A stretch of 47,966 bases of DNA from Herpomyces periplanetae (lineage: Eukaryota > Ascomycota > Laboulbeniomycetes > Herpomycetales > Herpomycetaceae), in assembly GCA_009733715.1 (NCBI GenBank), contig WMKJ01000099.1:1-47966 (forward strand), given 5' to 3'. Shown here piece by piece: positions 1 to 9,116 of this stretch. A program made the position numbers and the translations under genes. Under the pieces are notes generated by a model. That model made no database searches, had not been told where the DNA came from, and saw only the letters and a program-made list of their open reading frames with translations. The first letter of the stretch is position 1. Every line of letters begins with the position of its first letter.

Positions 1-100
1 TAAAGACGGTATGATGCAATGGGTCAATGGAAGGGAAAAAGGGAAGAAGGGTTGAAGGAAAAAAGAAAAGGGAAGAGGAAGGGCAAAAGTCTACGCGGCT

Positions 101-120
101 TTACACGTTACCACGTGTAA
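101..120. promoter_or_regulatory. Palindrome containing a CACGTG E-box
   Basis: TTACACGT and ACGTGTAA are perfect 8-bp inverted arms separated by TACC, and the right half contains CACGTG, the core bound by bHLH factors of the Pho4/Cbf1/USF type. It may be a control site of the inferred minus-strand gene to the left; no binding evidence exists. Confidence 0.35.
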
Positions 121-630
121 AGTGTAGAAGAAAGAGAGGAGGGGTGAAGGGGATAATTTGGATAAGTTGATGAGGGGTTGAAAGTATTTACGAGAGTATA
201 AGAGTGGCGCGGTGGCGCGAAAGGGGGAAGGAAATTTGGTGATGAAGAAGGGAGGAGAGAAGAAGATAAGGTGAAAATAAGATTGATGAAGAAAAGAGGA
301 GGGGAGCGATCAAGGGGGCATTAAAGATAATAAATTGAAGGTGAAGAAGGATTAACCGATATAATTATGGAAGATGAAAGGGAAACGAAGAGCGTGGAGG
401 TGAGAGTGTGGGTAAAATCAATTCCTGTGATAATTTAAGTAGGGTAGCAATGTAGAGCAGCATTACATGAAAAGTGTGATAAAGTGTGAAGAGTTTGAGG
501 AATTGGTGGGAATTAGATGGGAGAAGAAAGGAAGAAGAAGTATGCGAGGATTTAAAAGGGAGAAGAATGGAGAGAGATGTTCTGAAGAAAGAAGAGGAGG
601 AAGAAGAAGTAGACTTGGGAGAGAGTGTGA

Positions 631-701
631 GTTTGTGTGTGTGCGTGAGTGTGAGTTTGTGTGTGTGTGTGTGCGTGTGCGTGTGCGTGTGCGTGTGCGT
701 T
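631..701. repeat. (GT)n / (GTGTGC)n microsatellite
   Basis: An alternating purine-pyrimidine tract made of GT and GC steps, with a regular GTGTGC phase in its right half. It is prone to Z-DNA and to length change. It lies inside the purine-rich left flank, next to the GC-rich patch. Confidence 0.85.
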
Positions 702-1004
702 AGCATGAGTGTAGGCGTGGGTAGGCGGGCTTGGGCGCGCCTGGCCGCCGGCTATAATCTAGGCACAAACACAGGCTCAAGCTGTGGCTCGGGCGGTGGC
801 TCGGGCGGTGGCACAGCCTCGGGCTCCGGCTTTGGCCCTTGTCCCCGCCTCGGCGCGGGCCCCGGCTCATTGGCCAGTAATCACGCATCCAAACACCGGC
901 TCCTACGCCACACCAAACCACCGCCACACAGGTGTTGGATGGGCAGGGTCATGTGATGGATAGTAGGCGGTCAGGGGGCGGTGCGAGGGAAGGGGAACAG
1001 GGCA

Positions 1005-1135
1005 GGGGAGAGGGAGGGGGAGGGAAGGGGAGGGAAGGGGAGGGAGGCACAAGCAGAGGGAGAGGGAGAGGCAGAGGCAGAGGCAGAGGTGTGGGAGAGG
1101 AAAAGGTGGGGGAGAGGAAGAGGTGCGGGAGAGGA
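1005..1135 (+). repeat. G-rich (GGGA/GGAGGG)n tract, quadruplex-prone
   Basis: Repeated runs of three to five G separated by A, AA or AGA give many overlapping matches to the four-G-run quadruplex pattern on the + strand, followed by AGGCAG/GAGGCA repeats. ORFs in it are Gly/Arg/Glu repeats and not genes. Confidence 0.75.
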
Positions 1136-2017
1136 AGAGTTGCGGGAGATGCGAGAGGTACGAGGAGTGCAAACTGGTGCAGGACAAAACAGAACAAATC
1201 GCAGTGGATTGGTGCGGATTGTGTAAAGGGTGATGAGTCTAAGCTGGCAGTGTTTGAAAGTGACGAAAATAAGTAGGCGGGTAAATATGCGTGTGTTATT
1301 GAAGTTCAAGGGTAACTTTGGGAAAATCAATCGGCAGAGTAAGTACGGGCAAGTGACCGGAGATAAGCTATCTAGTATGATTGGAAGATTTTGAAGATTT
1401 AAAGCATGAACAGGATCTTTCGTAGCAGTGCAAATAGTATAAACAATATTATGTGTAGCAGTTTACGAGCATTTTCCCAGCAGATAAACTGGGATTTAGC
1501 AGTGGGCCGTGAGACACGTGTGGTCTTGTGGGTGAAGGCATGTCGGCGGGCGAGCGTATAGGTTAGTTAAAATTAGTCCCAGTGTATCTATGTATACTAT
1601 ATTGATCGTGACTTATCTTTTAACTCGTCAATGAGTATCATGTCAAAATAATATTCCTATTGATAATAGATGGGTAAAGTAACGCAACACAACGCAGGAT
1701 GGTAGGGGATACCTCGGGTAAATGCGTACACCTTTGCTTGTTATATGAGTTATGACCAGGCAAGGTATACGGAACGGTGGGAGATAAAATTTAAAATGCA
1801 CCGCAAAAATCCGCGCGTTTACTTGAATGAGAAGAAAATTTCAAGAGTGATTAATGGTCGTCATTACCATGAAAGTGGACTATTTTATAATGCTTATCCT
1901 TTTAGCTTGTATGCAGTACTGTAAGCATAAACTAAAAGTGTACCGAGATTAATTTTGAAGATAATGGTACGTGAACGAGGGCAGGCATAAAAGACGGGAC
2001 GTGGACTGCAGGATTCA

Positions 2018-2050
2018 GGGAAAGGGAAAGGGAAAGGGAAAGGGAAAGGG
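2018..2050 (+). repeat. (GGGAAA)n hexamer repeat
   Basis: About five and a half perfect copies of GGGAAA in a row. No gene is associated with it. It is not the TTAGGG telomere unit. Confidence 0.8.
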
Positions 2051-3550
2051 AGATTGAACGGAACAACGGTAATTTCAGCCACAATGACAAGCGACAAATT
2101 GGGTTTAGTATGGAAGAGTTTAGCACGCCGTACAGCAACGCGCTGCACTAATATTGCATGACATGTACAGCATTATTATTTAGCAAGAGCAAATAGAGTA
2201 ATGCAAGTTATTCAGGTGTATGGGAAAACATCCTGTAGGTAGATCAGTCATTTGGTAAGCATCATATGTGCACACATACACGCACGCGCATTAGTAGATA
2301 GTTGGCTTATAAAATTAATTGATGATAAATAGTACCCTGGCTATTTACCGTATACTTAGCAAAAATTGTTCAATAGATATGGACTGAGAATAAGAGAAAT
2401 TATGCGCACTGGATGAAATAATGGAAAAATATCAAATGCTGTACAATAGACCTAGGAATCCTGTATACCCAAAAGCCCCACTGCCGATATACACGCTTAC
2501 ATGGAACCAAAATCCTACAGAGATGGTGTGAATACGAACAAATTGTCAAAGCCCGAGTGTATCGCAGTACAACTAGATTACATGAAATGGCTAAAGTTGG
2601 TTAGTTTGATCTGAAGCATGTTAGAATGACTTAGCAGGAGGTTCCCGCGGACAAAGTCACCGGGTTCGGAATCTCTATCGTTATCGCATCGGCCCAGGCG
2701 CAAGTGTCGGCATGTCTCTGCCCGAGTCCGCCGCTTTCTCCCTTCGGCAACGCCACCGCCTCCCGGCTCGGAAAATCACCCTCCCGCCCTGTCTTTGGCT
2801 GGTTGGTCCAACGGCTATCGACAATTCCATCTCCATCTCTGTGGGTTCTTATTCTTCTTCTAAATTACCTTTCTTCCCCTACTAAATTGTTTTTTCATTT
2901 GTCCTTCATCTACTCACCTTTTCTTCTTCCCCCATTTCTTCCTCTTCCCCTTTACCGCTTACCGCATATCTCATATTCTCTCTTCTCTTATCACAAGGGG
3001 CTTGCATAATATTCTCCTGGTCCTTTCAATCCATCAAGCCCATATGTGCCTACGTCCATATATCCGCATGTGAATCCCATATGCACAAACTTGTTTGTTC
3101 AATGCTCCCCTTTGATAAGTCGCATAACCCCATATCCCATCAATAACTATCCTCCCTTCCCTTCCATCGATGCTCACAATCTCTCCAATTTTCTTTACTT
3201 CCGCCCCATCAATTCACTTAAACTTTTAAATTCTCGGTTAATTATTTCTTCCCCAAATTTATCCCTCACTTCCGCTTCCACTACCCTCAAGTTTCATATT
3301 TTATAACAATTTTATCATCTTGTTGGCAGTAAATTAATAATCTACGGATGGGCTCCTTCATTCCCTCGCTTCAGCATGAAATATGCATTATTTTATGTCG
3401 ATTGATTCTGCGTATCAAATCTCTCACACTATTCGCTAAAATTTGATCCAGGTCACGGCAAATTTTGCCAAAGGAAACCTCTTTTTCCGTCTGCATACCA
3501 AATCAAAAGGGTAAACTTTCCTACCTGTTACTACCCACACCTCTACATTT

Positions 3551-3584
3551 GCATGCACACACGCGCGTGTACGTGTGTACACAC
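3551..3584. repeat. Alternating purine-pyrimidine tract
   Basis: GCATGCACACACGCGCGTGT followed by ACGTGTGTACACAC, a self-complementary alternating tract with Z-DNA potential in the hacA upstream region. Confidence 0.7.
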
Positions 3585-3699
3585 TCAAGTCCAACTTATT
3601 TGTGGCCTACAATCATAACTACACCCACACACGCATATTAGCATATAGCTAACAAAATACGTACGTACATACCTACTTATATACGCACTTATATATCTA

Positions 3700-3865
3700 C
3701 CTCTACCTCTATCTATACCTCCGCCTCCGCCTCCGCCTTCACCTTTGCCTCTGCCTCCACCTCCGCCTTACTTCACCTTACCTTTCCTTACCTTATACCT
3801 ACACCTACACCTACACCTACATCTACACCTACACCCACTCCCACTCCCACACCTACCCTTACTCC
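3700..3865 (+). repeat. Hexanucleotide minisatellite (CTACAC / CTCCGC)n
   Basis: Imperfect tandem hexamers: CTCTAC, then CTCCGC/CTTTGC, then CTACAC and CCACTC. All are pyrimidine-rich with one or two purines per unit, and they form the core of the pyrimidine-rich hacA leader. Confidence 0.8.
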
Positions 3866-4218
3866 TTTTCTTACTTTAACTATCGCCCCTCCCCATCTTT
3901 CTCTCTATACATAGATATGCATGCTTCAATGTATAAATGTATATGGCTAACCTCCGTCAGAAAATGTTATTGCTGTTGGTGCTGCAATAGATCTTCTTAA
4001 CGGCCTGTCTCATCCAGCCCACCTCTTTCATCTCCTTCGTTATAATGAACTTGTGTGCATGCTTTTGTATAAGACCTCTCTAACCACTGACCGCTTCCGC
4101 ATTGTCAGTTATCCATCGTTCCGTCAAACTTCTCCATTTTTTTAAAAGTGCGTGTATGTGAACTCCTCGTCACAACCAGTCATTTTTCCTTGCCTTCGTC
4201 TTTTCTATTTTTCCCAAA

Positions 4219-4248
4219 ATGCTTCCCCTCGCTCCTATCATTTTGTGA
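4219..4248 (+). promoter_or_regulatory. Upstream ORF in the hacA leader
   Basis: A 9-codon ORF (MLPLAPIIL, then TGA) uses the last ATG before the hacA start and ends about 170 nt upstream of it. uORFs in the hacA/hac1 leader are known in Aspergillus and Trichoderma, where they limit translation until a shorter transcript is made under ER stress. A similar role here is inference. Confidence 0.45.
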
Positions 4249-4416
4249 ATTGTAAGCTTACTGCAAATTATTCCACCTTCGTCCTCTCCATACCATCTCC
4301 TTCCTTCAACCTCAACTAACCTCTAACCCTATCACACTCTTTACCTTCTCCTCAACAGTGAATAAAACTCCTCTTTAAAGTGCACTGGCTATCCTTTACT
4401 ATCTACCCAATCCCGG

Positions 4417-5828
4417 ATGACCATGTCTCTAACATTGAATGATAAACCTTCAGTTTCAAACCTAAAATTACCATCCTCTTCGCCAATAACCATAAAATCT
4501 TCCCCCTCCTCTCCAACCTTCAATACAGATCTATCCTTCAGGTTAACCCAAGAATTACTTCACATACAAAATGAACAAACCAATCATATCCCCCAACTCA
4601 TCTTGGCCGGTCGAGCAAGCACTGATTCCATGGAAAATATTAACCCTGATTCTAATTCCGATACAAATATCGTTAATCCTAATATACACCAGCCTTTCAA
4701 CAATAACAATAATAACAGCAGCAGTAGCAGCAACAGCAACAGCAGTAACAACATTAATAACAATCGAAACAGGGCTACTAGTCCAACTTTTTCAAGCGTT
4801 AAAAAGGAAACAAAAGACACCAGCGGTGAAGAAGACAATGCAAATCGTCAGCATGATAGGCATAGTGGACGAAACTTTAAAAAACGAAAATCCTGGGGAC
4901 AAGTGTTACCTGAACCTAAAACGAATCTTCCGCCTAGGAAACGGGCGAAAACGGAAGATGAAAAGGAGCAAAGAAGAATCGAACGTGTTAAACGTAATAG
5001 ACTTGCTGCCCATAATTCTCGAGAGCGTAAACGTCAAGAAGTTGAACGTCTCTACGCCGAAAAACACGCTTTACACCAACAAGTTCTCCGCATGCAACTC
5101 CAAATCTCTCGCCTCCAACAAGAACTGCGCCATCACCGCCACTCCCCCCCAGACCCCTCCTGCTTCGCCTCACCTGCGCCACTCCCCTCCGACTTGGCTC
5201 CCGATGTGTCTCCGGTTGTTTCGAATGGGGCCTTGCCGACTCAGGAGCCGCCGATGCCGATGCCTATGTCTGCACCAAGCCCAATGCCGATAGTTAAACC
5301 TCCGATGACAACTTCTCCTTCTACACCGACCATGATTTCTACGTCCATTTCATCTTCGTTTTTAACTCCCGTTTCCGCTCCAGTTCCCGCTCCCGCTCCC
5401 GCTCCCGCTCCCCCTTTAACCCCTACCCCTACCACCTCCGCTTCAACTTTTTCGCCTTGCTTAGAGTTCACCAAGACACAACATTCTGCCGTAATGTTGT
5501 TCTTATTCGACCTGCAGTGTCCGAAGAGCTCTTTGCTTGTGCTACTCCTTCATGTATCCCTTTACTTCTTTCTCCCGCTTCTTCTCTTTCTACTAAACCA
5601 GATGGTGAAGTCCTCGATTTTTTAGACGATTCCTTCACCGTCTTTCCCCATAACTCCCCCGCCCTTTTTCCCCTACACTCCCCTCCTACTCCTCCCGCTT
5701 CCATCTCGACTTCCTTACCTCCCCCCGCCGCTCAACCATGTTCCACCTTCTACGATTTCTTCGAAACTTTTCTTGATTTACCCGCCGAATCGAGCGCACC
5801 AGATCATTTATCCCCTTCTTTCTTATGA
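4417..5828 (+). CDS. hacA: HacA/Hac1-type bZIP transcription factor of the unfolded protein response (spliced form)
   Basis: This is the ER-stress bZIP activator. Before the basic region it carries the HacA signature RKSWGQ, PKTNLPPRKRAK and TEDEKEQRRIERV. The basic region has the N-x7-R core (N194...R202), followed by a leucine zipper to about residue 240. The N-terminus holds Asn/Ser runs and the middle a Pro-Ala hexamer repeat. Frame 1 runs to 5625 (402 aa, unspliced). Removal of the Ire1 intron at 5492-5517 shifts to the frame ending at 5828 and gives a 461-aa protein with an acidic/aromatic C-terminus (EVLDFLDDSF, FYDFFETFLDL) that looks like an activation domain. No conventional intron is needed. 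I chose the first ATG at 4417; a second in-frame ATG at 4423 is possible. It converges with the laccase gene. Known targets of the family are ER chaperones and secretion genes. Identity is very secure. Confidence 0.95.
5478..5525 (+). promoter_or_regulatory. Unconventional Ire1 intron (5492-5517, 26 nt) with twin hairpins
   Basis: The first hairpin has an 8-bp stem (ACAACATT with AATGTTGT) and a 7-nt loop CTGCCGT. The second has stem TTCGAC with GTCCGAA (one bulged C) and a 7-nt loop CTGCAGT. Both loops fit the Ire1 consensus C-N-G-N-N-G|N. Cutting after G5491 and G5517 removes 26 nt and changes the frame by two, joining QHSAV to SEELFACATP. There is no GT-AG pair at these ends. The 26-nt length differs from the 20 nt known in Aspergillus and Trichoderma. 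Confidence 0.95.
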
Positions 5829-6380
5829 TCTTGTTTGCGACGAATCTGGCATGATAGTAACAAGAATTCCAGTTTCGTTGCATCGTTGTACTTCATTCCC
5901 CCCCCCCGCCCGCCCCTTTCCTCTCCTCTCCTCACCTCCTCACTACTTTTTTCCCTTTCTCTCTTATGGTCTTCTTGGTCGTTGTTGAAGTGTCAATTCG
6001 TCATCGTCATTGTTATCACCATCGTCATCATCCTCCCGGCTCCTTTGTCCCCCCCCCCTCCTCCCCCCTATACACTTGGCTCCAACTTATTACCTCCCCA
6101 CCACTATCTTCCACCCATTCCCCATTCTCGCTTTATCCTTCGGCATACTCCTCCTTACCCTTTCTCCCCTCCGTCCTACCCTTCCGTTTACCCACTACCT
6201 TTCGCCAATACATACATCCATTATCGTTAAAACAAAAATTCATTTTACTAAATTACAAAATCAGTGGTCCCCCCCTCCAAATGTTACTTACATAGAGCCT
6301 CCTTTTCGCTCACTCTTCCCGCAATCTTCCAAAAGTATGTACATCCTTCTGCCTTTCTCAATATGCTCTCCTCCCCTACT
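5829..6380. other. Shared 3' intergenic region of hacA and the laccase gene
   Basis: Convergent 3' ends lie here. The + strand remains very CT-rich with C-runs (5901-5910, 6050-6058), and ORFs are Pro/Ser/Leu low complexity. I see no gene and no clear terminator. Confidence 0.6.
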
Positions 6381-9116
6381 TTACAATCCAGAATCTGTTT
6401 GTAACAATCTTACACCATCCTGATACCTTCTCCAAGTATAACATCCCTTTTCATTCTCTGAAAAATTCCTCACCCGCTGTGATACCTCACGGGCTCTTTC
6501 GATAAACTGTAATCCAAATCCAGTCGCTACATGAAATGGTATGTGACAATGCATTAACCACGCTCCCGGGTTATCCATTTGGAACGCCAATACCAAATAC
6601 CCATGCCCCGGTATATTCGCCGTATCCCTCCTCATCGGATTGGCAAAATTCATACTCGATTGCGCTGTAAAACTTCCCACACCCTGTCCAATCACCATAA
6701 AATCGTGCCCGTGTAAGTGTATAGGATGCGGTGACTCGGGCGTTTGTCGATCGGATTGAATTACCCAGTACGTCCAATCCTCCCCTTCTCCTAAATTATA
6801 TATATTATACTCGCGTGGAAAGCTAAAATTTCCCCGCACAACACCCTCTAGTGTCGGTCTTCTCCAATCAATTCGTAACGCTGAATTATCTATGGTCCAT
6901 TGTACTGCGTTACCTTGAACGCTCGTTAATTTGAACGATTCCATTAGTACTCGTGGCATCCTTCTCGGTACCGCTATGTTAAACCAAGGCTGTAATCCAG
7001 GCTGATCATAACATCCTGAACTTAACTTTATCCCTTGACTTCGCGGTACTTCATCAACCGGTGCTCCCTCATATCGAAATATCGCCCTAACATCACTACC
7101 CCGTCGATTCTTCCCATCACATTCCACTCCTCCACTCGATCCTATTCCAACTCTTAACCAGTAACTTCCCACCGCTTGTCCCTCTCCTCCAATTATCACA
7201 TCATACCGTTGTCCCACTCCAATAACTAATTCATTCGTTTTAAACGGTTTAACCGGCACAAAATCCGCTCCCACCACCGTAAATGGATGTCCATCCAACG
7301 AAACGTGAAAGTATTGGTTAATTCCCGTATTAATTAATCTCAATAAATGCTTCTTACCCGCTTGAAGCTTCGTTACTGACATTCCCCTACCCGTTCCATC
7401 AAACGCTCCCGTCGTTCCGTTAATCAATACATTATCCGCCGTAAAATCTTGTAACATATTCCCTTTACCATTCCGTGATACATCTGTTAGTGGTGTATGA
7501 AACCAATCCGTTATCGGAAGCACTCCCAAATCAATATCATAATTTGCCGTTGAAGGTCCATGTATAATAATCATTCCCAATAACCCTTCACCATACTGGC
7601 TTGAGTAATGACTATGATACCATCCCGTTCCATACTGCCGAGCTTGGAATTGGTAAACCCTTCGTCCTCCTGGCGTAATCGGACATTCTGTTACTCCATT
7701 TACTCCATCCATTTCATTCGTTCCCGCCTGATGAATTCCATGCCAATGCACTGATATTCCATCTCGACGCAATCGATTAGTTATAACCACTCGAACTGTA
7801 TCACCCCAGTTAGCTTCAATCAACGGCCCCGGGTACTGTCCGTTAAACACAAGCATTCGCCTAGGCACCCCATCCGGTGCAAGCGTTTTTTCCTCTGCTT
7901 CAAGATAGTACGTTCTAACCCGACCACTTGTCGGAAATTCCCTTCGAATATCCGTATTAATATTGTATCTGCCGTACCAGCACTGTCTAGATTGTGCAGA
8001 ATGTGCACACCTATTCCAGTCAAATCTGCCGTTTAAATTACTGCCATCTCCGCCATTAATTCCCGGTAGCGGAGAAATCACTCCACTTCCTCTTCCCCCT
8101 CTTCGTCCGTATAAATCGCCTGGTGTACCGGCTACGTAGCTCGGTGCCGGTACATTAACTCTCGGAAGCGTTGTATACGTCGGTGGAATAGTTGGCATCA
8201 TCGCCGGTGGCAACGTTAATATCGGAACCGCTGTATACGCTGGAAATCCAGGTGTCACCGATATTACGCTCGATCCTCCGTATCCTGGATATATCTGTAT
8301 TCCTGGGGGTACATGAATCGGTGCCTAACCAGGCGTAGACGGTACCGGTCGTGGAATTTGCCCATAATACCCCGGTCCAAAGTATCCTCCATACCTTGGA
8401 TAGGGATAATTTACCATAGGAATCCCAAATACCTTTCCATATGATGGATAACCCCGAGGATAATTTGTTGCATACGGTGGATAGTATCCAAAGGGCATTG
8501 GAATATGGTATCCTGGAGGCGGTGGTGGTAGTGGTAGTGATGGTGGTGGCGGTGGAAGCGGTGGTGGTGCAAAGCCCCAGTAAATCGGACGTCTTCCCCA
8601 GCCAAAGGAAAGATTTGTCGATGCTATGGAAATATTGCCACCATGAGATGATGATGCGTCCTGTGGGTCATCTTGATTTTCAAGTCTCTTGGTGTTAGTT
8701 AGCACTTTATTTTGATTATCATGGACTTTAGTTTCTTTGGATAAAGCCACATCGTATGATATAGACGCTTCTTGCGTGTCCTTTCTTCCCATACTCATCC
8801 CGTCAACCGAAGGAGTTGCTAGTATTGATTTTGCTTCATTGTTGTCCTTTATTAAATTTTCCACCCCAGTTTCATCCCTCTCTTCTCCATTAAAATTATT
8901 CCCGTGCGAAACGCTCAACCATGTTGACTCGTTCAAATCTGTGTTAGTCCCCGCCCCAAAAATCGGAAGCGGTGCTTGAATTTCTGCAAATCCATGAAGT
9001 TCATGTGACAATGATGAAGGTGATTGTACCGATGTTAATGTATTCTCGTTCACTTTGTTTCCCGAGACTCCTATGTTAAAAAGTAATTGTACAACCAAAA
9101 TAGATTTCACTCTCAT
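6381..9116 (-). CDS. Ascomycete-type laccase (multicopper oxidase) with a long secreted Pro-rich N-terminal region and one in-frame TAG
   Basis: The uninterrupted catalytic ORF is 6381-8258 (625 aa from its first ATG). It has all four copper motifs: HWHG at 171-174, WYHSH at 213-217, HPIHLHGHDF at 511-520 and HCHIPFH at 570-576. The type-1 axial position (Cys+10) is Phe, where Leu is common in ascomycete laccases. The protein ends exactly in DSGL, the C-terminal plug motif of ascomycete laccases. This ORF has no signal peptide. In the same frame upstream, 8325-9116 begins with a typical signal peptide (MRVKSILVVQLLFNIGVSG) and continues as a Ser/Thr-rich, then Pro/Tyr/Gly-rich segment. Only the TAG at 8325-8327 separates the two, and the Pro-Gly-Tyr composition runs across it. 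I read one secreted enzyme oxidising phenols. The stop is either spliced out, read through, or a true lesion or sequence error. Confidence 0.85.
8285..8329 (-). other. In-frame stop in the laccase gene, possible 45-nt intron
   Basis: The minus strand reads CCT GGT TAG GCA at 8325-8333. A donor-like GTTAGG starts at 8329, and an acceptor ATATATCCAG ends at 8285. Removing these 45 nt keeps the frame and deletes the TAG, joining STPG to YGGSS. A 27-nt alternative ends at CCCCCAG. No clear branch site is visible, and 45 nt is shorter than any other intron I find here (66 nt). Confidence 0.35.

Larger units (their letters stand above)
1..2639. other. Gene-poor left flank, purine-rich on the + strand
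   Basis: I see no convincing coding sequence. The + strand is strongly purine-rich (AG/GGA) from 1 to about 1150, so the minus strand is a long CT-rich tract. A GC-rich patch lies at about 720-930. Elsewhere in this window the same order (GC patch, then a long pyrimidine-rich stretch) precedes a gene on the pyrimidine-rich strand. I therefore infer that this is the leader of a minus-strand gene beyond the left edge. Short ORFs here are Ser/Leu/Pro or Arg/Gly/Glu low-complexity translations of the skewed composition. Confidence 0.5.
2640..4416 (+). promoter_or_regulatory. GC-rich start region and long pyrimidine-rich leader of hacA
   Basis: A GC-rich patch at about 2640-2810 is followed by some 1.6 kb in which the + strand is dominated by C and T (CTTCCC, CCTCT, hexamer repeats), up to the hacA start codon. 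CT-rich sequence before the start is typical of fungal promoters and 5' UTRs. The length suggests a long 5' UTR, possibly with a 5' UTR intron; the transcription start cannot be placed from sequence. Apparent ORFs inside (for example 2704-3306) are Ser/Pro/Leu translations of the CT bias. Confidence 0.5.

Noticed and set aside
365-1330. Many overlapping ORFs of 75-156 codons on both strands
   Set aside because: They are translations of GT, AG and GGA repeats (His-Thr, Val-Cys, Gly-Arg, Ser-Leu-Pro) with no conserved content.
2018-2050. GGGAAA array as a telomere remnant
   Set aside because: The unit differs from TTAGGG, is short and lies among ordinary simple repeats.
2704-3306. Two + strand ORFs of 101 and 86 codons
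   Set aside because: They use the CT-rich hacA leader; composition is Ser/Pro/Leu/Phe and there is no domain. The 2704 start is not an ATG in good context.
4571-5293. A 240-codon ORF inside hacA in another frame
   Set aside because: A shadow of the hacA bZIP frame, which has clear homology.
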